In this document: positions 1 through 8,338 of the stretch, piece after piece | Numbering within the stretch: position 1 is the stretch's first letter | Layout of the letters: each line of letters begins with the position of its first letter | Assembly: GCA_009838515.1 (NCBI GenBank) | Contig: VXRL01000002.1 | Coordinates: forward strand, 147,248-211,247 | DNA: 64,000 bases | Source: Terriglobia bacterium | GTDB lineage: Bacteria > Acidobacteriota > Terriglobia > Bryobacterales > UBA6623 | Direction: 5' to 3' | The notes under the pieces: model-generated | What the model saw: the letters and a program-made list of their open reading frames with translations, nothing else | What the model was told of the DNA's origin: nothing | Databases searched by the model: none | Position numbers and translations under genes: made by a program

Positions 1-146
1 AGGTCAAACGCAGGATTGCCCGCGATTTGCTACCGCTCGGAGGCTAAACGGCTGAGCCTGTTACAGATAGGGCTCGAAAATAAAGTTTCCGCAAATGCAG
101 GCCACCACGGCATGCCCGGGCCCTATAGAGATACGATTAGGTTGGC
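1..146. other. Left edge, no gene assigned
   Basis: One forward frame is open from the edge to a TAA at 45-47 and could be the last 14 codons of an upstream gene such as a DUF1553 partner, but this is too short to identify. Positions 48-146 hold no recognisable feature. Confidence 0.3.
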
Positions 147-1514
147 ATGTTTCGCAGTGAAGGATTGAATCGCCGTCAGACGATCCGGTCGCTCGCCGGC
201 GGCGGACTGCTGCTGCCCGGCCTGCTGTCGGAAATGATGGGTGCCACGGCGGATGATCCGCTAAGCCCGAAAAGGCCGCACCACCCCGCCAAGGCCAAGC
301 AGGTAATCTTCCTGTTCATGACGGGCGGCGTGTCGCACGTTGACACGTTCGATCCCAAGCCTTTCCTGCGGCAGAACCACGACCAGCCGTTCAGCAAGAA
401 CCGTGTCTACAAGGGGGCCGACTGGGAATTCCGGCCTTACGGCCAGAGCGGCATCGAAGTCAGCGACTTGTTCCCCGAGATCGGCAAGGTCGCCGACGAC
501 ATCGCGGTCGTGCGTTCGATGACGAACATCAACGGGGACCACTTCGGCGCGACTCTGGGCATCCACACCGGATCGGCGACGTTCAACCGCCCCAGCATCG
601 GTTCGTGGGTCAGCTACGGGTTGGGCACGTTCAACCGAAACCTGCCGTCATTCATGGTGATCGCGCCCGAGATTCCGTATGCAGGCGGGCAGGTCTGGGG
701 CTCGGACTTCTTGCCGGTGCTGCATCAGGGCACGCGCATCGTGCCGGGTGAAGAGCCAATCGCACACATGAGCCGGCGGACGACCAGCGACCAGCAACGC
801 ACCGAGCTGGACCTGCTGGAGTACTTCAACCGGCAGCACCTGCACGGGCGCGAGCGCGACACCAACCTGGCAGCCCGCATCAAGTCGTACGAGACGGCGT
901 TCGGCATGCAGGTAGAAGCGCCTGAGGCGTTTGATCTCACGAAGGAGTCCGACGCAACCCTGAAGATGTATGGGCTCGAGCGCGGCAGCACTGATGGCTT
1001 CGCGTGGCAGTGCTTGGTGGGACGACGACTGGTCGAGCGTGGCGTGCGCTTCGTCGAGCTGATCGATGGTGGCACGAGCATCGACAAGAACTGGGACACG
1101 CACGCCAAGATGGCGAACTACAACCACATGGCCAAGAATGTCGACCAGCCCATCGGAGCGCTGATACGAGATCTGAAGTCTCGCGGCATGCTGGACGACA
1201 CCCTCGTGGTGTTCACGACGGAGTTCGGGCGCACGCCGACCTGTCCGTCTCCTGGTGCCGAAGGGCGCGGGCACCACGCTAGGGTCTACAGCTCATGGCT
1301 GGCTGGAGGCGGAGTCAAGGGCGGCATCGTCTACGGGTCCAGCGACGAAATGGGCTTTGACATCGCCGAGAATCCCGTGACTGTACACGACTTCCAGGCC
1401 ACCATATTGGACCGGCTGGGCTTGGACCACGAGCGGCTTACCTACCGCCACGCCGGGCGCGACTTCAGGCTGACCGACGTGCACGGCCACGTGGTCAAGG
1501 ACATCCTGACCTGA
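147..1514 (+). CDS. DUF1501 family protein, Tat-exported
   Basis: The 455-residue product belongs to the DUF1501 family, which is related to the alkaline-phosphatase/sulfatase fold and common in Planctomycetes and Acidobacteria; its substrate is unknown. The N-terminus has a twin-arginine signal (NRRQTIRSLAGGG followed by a short hydrophobic stretch), so it is probably exported folded. Family hallmarks are VIFLFMTGGVSHVDTFDPKP near residue 55, a GGTSIDKNWDTH segment near residue 315 and the VVFTTEFGRTP motif near residue 360. DUF1501 genes usually follow a DUF1549/DUF1553 cytochrome gene, which could lie left of this window. It converges on the secretin-like gene ending at 1648. Confidence 0.9.
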   Translation: MFRSEGLNRRQTIRSLAGGGLLLPGLLSEMMGATADDPLSPKRPHHPAKAKQVIFLFMTGGVSHVDTFDPKPFLRQNHDQPFSKNRVYKGADWEFRPYGQSGIEVSDLFPEIGKVADDIAVVRSMTNINGDHFGATLGIHTGSATFNRPSIGSWVSYGLGTFNRNLPSFMVIAPEIPYAGGQVWGSDFLPVLHQGTRIVPGEEPIAHMSRRTTSDQQRTELDLLEYFNRQHLHGRERDTNLAARIKSYETAFGMQVEAPEAFDLTKESDATLKMYGLERGSTDGFAWQCLVGRRLVERGVRFVELIDGGTSIDKNWDTHAKMANYNHMAKNVDQPIGALIRDLKSRGMLDDTLVVFTTEFGRTPTCPSPGAEGRGHHARVYSSWLAGGGVKGGIVYGSSDEMGFDIAENPVTVHDFQATILDRLGLDHERLTYRHAGRDFRLTDVHGHVVKDILT

Positions 1515-1647
1515 TCTCGCCCGCAGCTTGATCCCGGTCCTTGGTGCTGTAGACAGTTGCAGGCACATGTATTTCCGGGCTCCGTCTGTAGTATCCCGAG
1601 AGTGCCAGCTCGAAGGACTATCGATGCGCGCTTCTGCCCCGGGAACA

Positions 1648-2385
1648 TTACTCTAGGCGCGCCGTCAACAGCAGGAAGATTCCGTCCGCGATGCCCCTCA
1701 CCCCAGCCTTGCCGACGACCAATGTCTTGCCGTGCGCTGCGGTGAGCATGGTCTCGATTTGCGCCTCTTCAACACCTACAGCTGAGTCAGTCCGCCTGAA
1801 TTTGAGGCTAATCAGGTTCAGCTTGATCGCCTCCGGCGTAGGGCGCTCGTCGGCCACGCTGAGCATGACGCTATAGTCCACCCGATCCTCGCTCTGGATT
1901 TGACCCTTTACGGAGGCGAGGCGGCCGCCGGGAGCGGTGCGAACAGTCAGGGACTCCAGCAGCCGGTATGACGAGAACGGAAACGTGTCCCGGATCTCGT
2001 CGATGGCCTCTCGCAGCGGTTCCGGCGTTACGGACGAGTCCGCCTCGCTGCGGAATGCGCCGACGAGGTGGAGGTCTACGACCACGTCTGCCGGCGCTGG
2101 ATCTGCCGGTGCTGGATCTGGCTGCGGCCTATCTACTTCGGCGAGTGTTTCGAGGACCATGGAAACTTGCGCAGGGCGTCCTTGGACCATCACTACGCCT
2201 AGCGCTGGATCTGCCTTGACCAGCGGTCCCGACTGGCTCACAAGCCTTGCCAGCACGTCAGCCTGTGCGTGCTTCGGGCGGTAGATGCGTGTGAGTTGCT
2301 CGTCTTCTGCGCCGGTCAGCGTTGCGGGCGAGCCAACCAGCAAGAGCAGGGTCAGGCAGAGTGCGGGAATAGTATGGCGTGTCAT
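1648..2385 (-). CDS. Exported protein with secretin short N-domain-like region
   Basis: The 245-residue protein has a cleavable signal peptide (hydrophobic LCLTLLLLVGSPATLTGA). Residues 30-85 look like a secretin short N (NolW-type) domain, with the typical IYRPKHAQADVLARLV opening and a V-x-Q-G-x-x-x-x-V core ending LAEVDRP. A short Pro-Ala-Asp repeat linker follows, then a C-terminal half of unknown fold. There is no secretin barrel, so it is not a complete secretin. The start is supported by a perfect ribosome-binding site (AAGGAGGT) that overlaps the end of the anti-sigma gene. It is the last gene of a sigma/anti-sigma operon, so it may be an envelope partner or target of that regulon. 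Function unknown. Confidence 0.7.
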   Translation of the reverse strand: MTRHTIPALCLTLLLLVGSPATLTGAEDEQLTRIYRPKHAQADVLARLVSQSGPLVKADPALGVVMVQGRPAQVSMVLETLAEVDRPQPDPAPADPAPADVVVDLHLVGAFRSEADSSVTPEPLREAIDEIRDTFPFSSYRLLESLTVRTAPGGRLASVKGQIQSEDRVDYSVMLSVADERPTPEAIKLNLISLKFRRTDSAVGVEEAQIETMLTAAHGKTLVVGKAGVRGIADGIFLLLTARLE

Positions 2386-2395
2386 GTTACCTCCT

Positions 2396-2980
2396 TCAGT
2401 CGATCAGCCAGTGAATTTCAATCGCCGGGTTGTCCGATGGGATGCGGACCCTAACGCCACTGCCTTCGCCGTCGGCATCCGCAATCGAACTCAGCTTGAC
2501 TGCGTCGAGCGGGTCGGCGGCGGTCTCGGGCCTTGCCGCTGCGGGCTGGGCAGGCGATGATCCCAGCCGAAAGGGCTCGGAGAGAGCGAACCCCTGCGCG
2601 GGAGGCCGGGCGGGGGCCAGTGCCACCTGGGGTAGCTCCAAGGCTTGCCAATCCGGTTGCAGGCCCAAGATGGCAATCGAGACGCAGGCTGTCGCGACTC
2701 CTGCGATGCCCCAGCGCAGCCGGTGCCACAGTGACACTTGATCGGAGTTGCCTTGCTCGACCGCGATCCGAGACAGCACCTGCGTTGGCAGTGCGGAGCG
2801 CAGGTGAGGCGGCATTGGAGCACCGCTTTCCATCACTGCTGACCGGACCACTCGGAACTCATGCACCGCTTGCGCGCAGGCCTGGCAAGAATGCAGGTGC
2901 TGTGTGATCCGGCGGGCTTGGAGCTCCCGGACATCCCCTCCGGCGAAGAGCGAAAGCTCTAGTTCCTTGGGGCAGGTCAT
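2396..2980 (-). CDS. Anti-sigma factor, zinc-finger (ZAS) type
   Basis: Starting at 2980 the product has 194 residues. The N-terminal 60 residues carry the ZAS zinc motif H-x3-C-x2-C (HLHSCQAC), the signature of anti-sigma factors that sequester ECF sigma factors. A membrane segment follows (WGIAGVATACVSIAILGL) and then a Pro/Ala-rich extracytoplasmic tail. The ATG overlaps the sigma-factor stop in an ATGA arrangement, so the two are translationally coupled. The start was chosen for this overlap and because residues upstream in the same frame are shadow sequence. Likely role: membrane-anchored inhibitor of the upstream sigma factor. Confidence 0.88.
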   Translation of the reverse strand: MTCPKELELSLFAGGDVRELQARRITQHLHSCQACAQAVHEFRVVRSAVMESGAPMPPHLRSALPTQVLSRIAVEQGNSDQVSLWHRLRWGIAGVATACVSIAILGLQPDWQALELPQVALAPARPPAQGFALSEPFRLGSSPAQPAAARPETAADPLDAVKLSSIADADGEGSGVRVRIPSDNPAIEIHWLID

Positions 2981-3600
2981 GTCTGGCTCCGTCTGTCTCC
3001 AAGGATGTATCGGCGCAGCTTTCCGCGAGCTGCGCTCACTTGCGACCGAACAGTGGCTTGGGTCGTTCCGAGGGCCGCCGCGACTTCTGTGGTCGTCAGG
3101 CCCTCCAAGTCGCGCAGCGTGATGGCCGCCCGCTCCTTGTACGGCAGCCGGGCAATAGCGCGGCGGGTCAAGTCCCGCTGTTCTTGCAGAGAGGCGGTCT
3201 CGAACGGTCCCGGATCGCTCGCGGCCAAGACCTCGGTGTCGATCTCCGCCGTCTCCTTGCCGGGCCTGCGCCGGACCATGTCGCGACAGACATTTACCGT
3301 GAGCTTGTAGAGCCACGCTGCTAGGTCCCTCTTCGGGTCGAAGCTTGCAAGGTGGCGGAACGCCCTGAGGAACGCCTCCTGCGCCGCATCCTGTGCGTCC
3401 GCATCGTTTCCCAGGATGGCGCGGGCCGTGCGAAACACTTGTTGCTGGTGGAGTTCGACCAGGCGACCGAATGCCGCCGTGTCCCCAGACTGTGCTGCCG
3501 CGATCAGGTGCTGAGCCGATTCGGGGTCGCGAGCGGGAGCCGAATCCCCCCTCATCCAAGCGACCGGATTGCCGACAGGAGCTACTCCAGCCACGGCCAT
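2977..3600 (-). CDS. ECF-type RNA polymerase sigma factor
   Basis: Sigma-70 family protein of the ECF group, 207 residues from the ATG at 3600. Region 2 is clear (FGRLVELHQQQVFRTARAIL through DAAQEAFLRAF and LAAWLYKLTVNVCRD). Region 4 is a typical helix-turn-helix (LPYKERAAITLRDLEGLT through ATVRSQVSAARGKLRR). The start is uncertain: an upstream ATG at 3708 adds 36 residues and an internal ATG at 3555 removes 15; none has a good ribosome-binding site. An 18-bp perfect palindrome lies 28 bases upstream of 3600. It directs transcription of a regulon presumably released when the downstream anti-sigma factor is inactivated; the divergent TonB receptor is a plausible target. Confidence 0.9.
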   Translation of the reverse strand: MAVAGVAPVGNPVAWMRGDSAPARDPESAQHLIAAAQSGDTAAFGRLVELHQQQVFRTARAILGNDADAQDAAQEAFLRAFRHLASFDPKRDLAAWLYKLTVNVCRDMVRRRPGKETAEIDTEVLAASDPGPFETASLQEQRDLTRRAIARLPYKERAAITLRDLEGLTTTEVAAALGTTQATVRSQVSAARGKLRRYILGDRRSQT

Positions 3601-3627
3601 CACATTATGAATACTCTTCGCTGGCGC

Positions 3628-3645
3628 AATTCGTGCAAACGAATT
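3628..3645. promoter_or_regulatory. Perfect inverted repeat upstream of sigma gene
   Basis: The sequence AATTCGTGCAAACGAATT has two perfect 7-base arms around a 4-base centre. On the minus strand it overlaps a possible -35 element (TTGCAC), with TATTCA about 19 bases further on. It may be an operator controlling the sigma operon, or a hairpin in its leader. Confidence 0.45.
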
Positions 3646-3827
3646 TCGCGGCGCGGGCGGCTGGCGCGACACGAAAGGGCCCGCCGGGTTCCGGTCGGAC
3701 TCCGCCAATCCATACCTTCAGTCGGGTGCCGCGCCACCGTCCGGCCTGCCAAGATTCGCCAGAAGGGCTCGCAGGCCCGGGCCGACCCGCCGAACGCCAC
3801 CGCCTCATGTCGTCTCCTGCCGACAGC

Positions 3828-3840
3828 GCGCAATTTGCGC
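3828..3840. promoter_or_regulatory. Palindrome at the receptor-gene promoter
   Basis: GCGCAATTTGCGC is a perfect 13-base palindrome with a single central base. Its right arm supplies TTGCGC, a possible -35 box, and TATACT at 3860-3865 is a possible -10 box 19 bases later, which is a slightly long spacer. It lies about 120 bases upstream of the TonB-receptor start and could bind a dimeric regulator. Confidence 0.4.
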
Positions 3841-3961
3841 CTGCGACGGGCCGTGTGCTTATACTGGTAGCGGTGGGGTGGATAGGTCTGGGAAGGATCT
3901 TTTCTCCCAACTGTATTTCGGTTCCGGCCGAGTTCCGGAACAAGAGGAGACGACGAACTAC

Positions 3962-6900
3962 ATGCGACGAAGCTCGTATTCTTTGATCCCAGCCGTGCTG
4001 CTCGCGGTGCTGCTGGCCGCGGTGCCAGCCATGGCGCAGCGGGACATGGGCACGCTGCTTGGCGGCGTTACCGACCCTTCGGGAGCTGCTATTCCCGGGG
4101 CCACGATCACGATTACCGAAGAGGCGACCGGCGTGACGGACACGGTCGAGTCGGATGTCATCGGCAACTACATCAGGCCCCTCATCAAGCCGGGCGTCTA
4201 CACGATTGCCTGCGAATCGCCGGGCTTCAAGCGGTCGGTCCAGAGCGGCGTGATCCTGCAGTCGGCTGGCCGAGTCCAGGCCAACTTCGTGCTTGAGATC
4301 GGCGAGGTCACGGAAACCATCGAGGTTTCCGCCGCGCCTCCGGCACTGCAGACCGAGACGACCCAGATGGGCGGCACGCTAGAGAACCGCCAGACCAGCG
4401 AGCTGCCCTTGGGCGGCCAGCGCCGGTTCGCGTTCTTGGCCCGCACCGTGCCTGCGGTCGTGCCGGCCGAGCCTGGCGCTCGTGACGCTGCCGGCGGCGG
4501 CTTTTCGGCCAACGGCGTGCGCTCGAACGGGCAGAACAACTTCCTGCTCAACGGCGTTGACAACAACGTGAACGTCATCGACTTCATTAACCAGACCGCT
4601 TACGTGGTCGGTCCGTCGGTCGAGGCCATCGGCGAGATGCAGATCTTGACGAACGGCTACAACGCCGAGTACGGCCGCGCCGCCGGCGGCGTGGTCAACG
4701 TGACGATCAAGTCCGGCACCAACGAAGTCCACGGTACCCTGTTCGAGTTCCTGCAGAACACCAAGCTCAATGCCAATCCCTGGGAGTTGAACCGGAACGG
4801 CCAGCCGCGGCAAGGCTATAAGCAGAACCAGTATGGTGCTGCCGTCGGTGGCCCGATCGCTAGGAACCGCACGTTCTGGTTCGCCGACTATCAGGGCACG
4901 CTGATCCGCGATAGCAGCCTGTCCAGCACACTCACTGTGCCGGCCCCCGGTATGGCTCAAGGCGACTTCACCTCTGTCTTCCGTGCAGGCGACGTACTGG
5001 GCCAGGACGCCCTCGGCCGCGACATCACCCGCGGGCAGATCTTCGACCGAACCACGCAAAGGGAAATGGACGGTACCGTCATTCGCGATCCGTTCCCCAA
5101 CAACATGATCCCCCAAACGATGTTCGACCCGATCGCCTCGAACCTGATCGGCCAGTATCCTGCTGAGAACCAGAACCTCACGCCTGCGGGCGAGCGTCCC
5201 GGCGGCAACTTCTTCACCACGCGCAATGCAACCCGTGATGTCCATCAGTTCGACGTGCGGATCGACCACAGGATCTCCGACAACGACAGCCTCTTCGGCA
5301 GCTTGAGCTGGATCGACGAGCAGAAGTTCCAGTCTCCGCCGCTTCCCGGAGAATTGGATGCCGGGGGCTTCTTGGGAGAAACGGAGGAGAATCTCAGCCG
5401 TGCGGCGATGATGAGCTACACGAAGATTTGGTCGCCCACGTTCATCACCGAGTCCCGCATCGCCTACTCGCGCCTGATCACTACGCGTGTGCAGAGCAAC
5501 GCTAACACCGACTCATTCTCGGATCTGGGCTTTGGCGGACTTAACCCGTTCACCACCAACAATGGCGGCTTGATGCGCTTGGCACCGCAGGGTTATAGCA
5601 TCGTCGGCGGGTCCGAGTGGCTTCCGACGCAGGAGTACAACAACGTTTGGGACTTCATCCAGAACGTCTCTTGGAACAAGGGCTCGCACGCGATCAAGTT
5701 CGGCGCGGAATACCGCCCGATCGGCTTCCCGTTCTTCCAGGTGCCGTCTCCTCGCGGCCGCATGAACTTCAACCGGAGAGACTCGGACCAAGTTGGATTC
5801 AACGACACCGGCGACGCCATGGCGTCTTGGCTGCTCGGCGACGTGGACTGGGCTCGCATCACGACCGCGAACTTCATCTCGTCGTTCAAGGATGCCTATT
5901 CGTTCTTCGTCCAGGACGACTGGAAGGTCTCCTCCAGGCTCACCGTCAACATTGGCGTGCGCTACGAATTGACGACTCCAATTGGCGAGAAGTTCGGCCG
6001 CCAAGCCCACCTGGACGTGTTTGGCACCGATCACAGCCAGCCGACACTTGTCATTCCCGAAGGCAAGGACCAGGATGCTCCGCTGCCGCCGAACTTCGCC
6101 ACCGACTACCCGGCGATCGCAGTGTCGCGTGGCCAGACGTCTCTATATCTCACTGAATGGGATCGAACGAATATCGCTCCTCGGATTGGCTTCGCCTATG
6201 AGGTGATGCCCGGCACGGTAATTCGCGCTGGCTACGGCATCTTCTACGGTGCCGAAGAGAACGAGGGCGGAAACCCGAATCGCGGCGAGAACGTGCCCTT
6301 CAACCAAGAGACGAGGTTTGTCAAGGACCGGCCTTCGGACCGCAACCCGTTCGTCCGCAAGTTCTCGAACGGCTTCCCGGTCGATTCGTTCACGCTTCCC
6401 GCCCCGATTTCCTTCCGGTCGCTCTACACGCAGCGCCGCTGGCCATTGGTGAACAAGTGGAACTTCAACCTGCAGCGCGACTTGGGCTGGAACTCTGTGC
6501 TCGAATTGGCCTATATTGGTTCCAAGGGCAACCGCCTGACCGACAACTACCAAGGCAACCCGACAGTTAACGACCCGCGCCCGAATATTTCCTCCTTCGA
6601 CCGGAGGCCATTCAAGGACGTGGTAGGGAATGTCGGTATCACCTTTACCAACAGCAACGGCCGCTCGGCGTACCACGCTTTCACGGCGAAGCTGGACAAG
6701 CGCTACTCGGACGGTGTAGGCTTCCTCGCTGCCTACACGTGGGGTCACGCGCTGGCGGATACGGGCACGACTCTCTCTGGCGGACCTGGATTCCGTACGC
6801 CGCACCAGTCTTTGGAGTACTCTCACGCCAGCTTTGATATACGGCACCGGTTCGTGCTGAGTGGCAACTGGAATCTCCCGACACCGAGCAACTTGAGCGG

Positions 6901-7372
6901 TGCCGCGAACATGATCGTGGGAGGCTGGCAGCTAAACGGAATCCTGACTCTTCAGACTGGCAACTACTTCAGCATAGGAACCAACCGTGCGATCTGTTCC
7001 TGTACGGGAACGACGCGTCCGGATCCGGTTTCGGGCAGGGATCCGAACGCGGCCCCTTCAGGCGGTCGCTCTCCTGAGGAGTGGTTTGACACGTCGGCGT
7101 TCCAAGATCCGGCGGTCGGCACCTACGGGGCTCTCGGCAACTACAGCAACATCGGCCCGCCCACCAACACAGTGGATCTGTCGCTGTTCAAGGACTTCGC
7201 AATCACGGAGAGTTCCAAGCTGCAGTTCCGCATCGAGTCGTTCAACCTGATGAACACGCCTCAGTTCAACCGTCCGAACTCGACGCACGGGTCGGGTAAC
7301 TTCGGCCGGATCTTTGGCACTCGCGGCGGCCTGAACAGAAACTTCCAGCTCGCGCTGCGGTTCATGTTCTAA
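3962..7372 (+). CDS. TonB-dependent receptor, Oar-like
   Basis: The product of 1136 residues is an outer-membrane beta-barrel of the Oar/CarboxypepD-reg type abundant in Acidobacteria. It has a signal peptide (LIPAVLLAVLLAAVPAMA), then a carboxypeptidase-regulatory-like domain (TLLGGVTDPSGAAIPGATIT, about residues 28-115). A plug domain follows with NGVRSNGQNNFLLNGVDNN and EYGRAAGGVVNVTIKSGTN, then a long barrel ending in phenylalanine (LALRFMF), as expected of a barrel C-terminus. The ATG at 3962 is preferred over one at 3878 because it has GAGGAG 11-12 bases upstream and begins the signal peptide directly. The substrate is unknown; such receptors often import polymers or glycans. It is divergent from the sigma operon and followed by a terminator. 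Confidence 0.93.
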   Translation: MRRSSYSLIPAVLLAVLLAAVPAMAQRDMGTLLGGVTDPSGAAIPGATITITEEATGVTDTVESDVIGNYIRPLIKPGVYTIACESPGFKRSVQSGVILQSAGRVQANFVLEIGEVTETIEVSAAPPALQTETTQMGGTLENRQTSELPLGGQRRFAFLARTVPAVVPAEPGARDAAGGGFSANGVRSNGQNNFLLNGVDNNVNVIDFINQTAYVVGPSVEAIGEMQILTNGYNAEYGRAAGGVVNVTIKSGTNEVHGTLFEFLQNTKLNANPWELNRNGQPRQGYKQNQYGAAVGGPIARNRTFWFADYQGTLIRDSSLSSTLTVPAPGMAQGDFTSVFRAGDVLGQDALGRDITRGQIFDRTTQREMDGTVIRDPFPNNMIPQTMFDPIASNLIGQYPAENQNLTPAGERPGGNFFTTRNATRDVHQFDVRIDHRISDNDSLFGSLSWIDEQKFQSPPLPGELDAGGFLGETEENLSRAAMMSYTKIWSPTFITESRIAYSRLITTRVQSNANTDSFSDLGFGGLNPFTTNNGGLMRLAPQGYSIVGGSEWLPTQEYNNVWDFIQNVSWNKGSHAIKFGAEYRPIGFPFFQVPSPRGRMNFNRRDSDQVGFNDTGDAMASWLLGDVDWARITTANFISSFKDAYSFFVQDDWKVSSRLTVNIGVRYELTTPIGEKFGRQAHLDVFGTDHSQPTLVIPEGKDQDAPLPPNFATDYPAIAVSRGQTSLYLTEWDRTNIAPRIGFAYEVMPGTVIRAGYGIFYGAEENEGGNPNRGENVPFNQETRFVKDRPSDRNPFVRKFSNGFPVDSFTLPAPISFRSLYTQRRWPLVNKWNFNLQRDLGWNSVLELAYIGSKGNRLTDNYQGNPTVNDPRPNISSFDRRPFKDVVGNVGITFTNSNGRSAYHAFTAKLDKRYSDGVGFLAAYTWGHALADTGTTLSGGPGFRTPHQSLEYSHASFDIRHRFVLSGNWNLPTPSNLSGAANMIVGGWQLNGILTLQTGNYFSIGTNRAICSCTGTTRPDPVSGRDPNAAPSGGRSPEEWFDTSAFQDPAVGTYGALGNYSNIGPPTNTVDLSLFKDFAITESSKLQFRIESFNLMNTPQFNRPNSTHGSGNFGRIFGTRGGLNRNFQLALRFMF

Positions 7373-7394
7373 GCGGCTGGTCCGCTTGGCTCAC

Positions 7395-7432
7395 GGCCTC
7401 CGCCCTCCGGGGCGGGGGCCGTTCTCGTTGTT
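7395..7432 (+). terminator. Intrinsic terminator of the receptor gene
   Basis: GGCCTCCGCCC and GGGCGGGGGCC form an 11-bp stem with one G-U pair around a TCCG tetraloop at 7395-7420, followed by a moderately T-rich tract (GTTCTCGTTGTT). It lies 23 bases after the receptor stop codon. Confidence 0.75.
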
Positions 7433-7707
7433 CGCCGAGCAAGCTAGTCACTTAGCGCCTCGGTCAGCGCGCGGGACGCGCCCTCGGCAATCACAGCAAC
7501 GTTGGGCCGCCGGCCTTTGCTGAGGTGACTTGCCGTCGGCCCTGAGGCGGCTTCCGAGCTCATTGGCGCTCTTCAGGGCCACGGTGAGAACTCGTTGCTT
7601 GTCTCCGGCCTCAGCATGATTCAACCATGCCTGCTGAGTCGCTCCACATATGTCCAGTGCAGGTATGCGGTAATGGAGTAGTGGAGGTCAGGCATCACCC
7701 TCTGCTA
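7433..7707. other. Intergenic, nothing recognised
   Basis: Between the receptor terminator and the Nudix start there is no convincing coding sequence, RNA gene or promoter consensus. Confidence 0.4.
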
Positions 7708-8262
7708 ATGCGCTCGACCGCCGATCAACTGATTGATGCCGTGGACTCCCGGGATCGCGTCATTCGCTCGATCAAGCGAGGGGACGCGTTGCGGCTGGGA
7801 GCAAACTTCCGAGTCGCGCATCTGTTCTTGTTCAACGATGACTCCGAGTTGCTGATGCAGCGCTTGGCCGCATCGAGACCACGCCATCCGGGTTGCTGGG
7901 GTTCGTCTGTGGCCACGTGTCTAAGGTCGGGTGAGAGCTACGGAGAGGCCATCGTCCGCCGTGCCCTCGAGGAACTTGAAGTGCGCCTCCAAGATCCCCA
8001 ATTCGTCGGCAAGACGGCTATGTCAGACGAAGGTTGCACGAAGTTCATATGCCTCTATTCGGCGATTTGGAATGGTCCGATCACTGTTGAAACGGACCAT
8101 ATTTCTCAGGCTCGTTTCCTGCCAATAGAAGAGGTGGCTCGGTTGCGGGAGGAACAGGCTTGGATGCTAACACCTACGTTCCTGCACTTGTGGGATGCCT
8201 TCCCTCGGGGTGAAGACGAGATCCGCACCTCCGCGCGCGTCGAGCCTGAAGTCCAGAGCTAG
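7708..8262 (+). CDS. Nudix hydrolase-like protein, Idi-type
   Basis: The product is 184 residues from the ATG at 7708. It resembles the Nudix branch that includes isopentenyl-diphosphate isomerase-like proteins: a DAVDSRDRVIRSIKRGDA opening, a FNDDSELLMQRL strand and a Nudix box region GESYGEAIVRRALEEL. The box is degenerate: the usual R-E-U-x-E-E-x-G-U reads R-R-A-L-E-E-L-E-V, so one metal-binding Glu and the Gly are replaced. Activity on a nucleotide or isoprenoid diphosphate is therefore uncertain. An alternative ATG at 7627 would add 27 residues without family resemblance. The downstream gene is on the same strand but shows no functional link. Confidence 0.75.
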   Translation: MRSTADQLIDAVDSRDRVIRSIKRGDALRLGANFRVAHLFLFNDDSELLMQRLAASRPRHPGCWGSSVATCLRSGESYGEAIVRRALEELEVRLQDPQFVGKTAMSDEGCTKFICLYSAIWNGPITVETDHISQARFLPIEEVARLREEQAWMLTPTFLHLWDAFPRGEDEIRTSARVEPEVQS

Positions 8263-8338
8263 TGCGCGCAGTCTTTCAGGCCGGCCAACCGCAGTCCGCG
8301 CGGTGCGGCTCGGCATTCGAGACTGGCCTACCTGCCGC

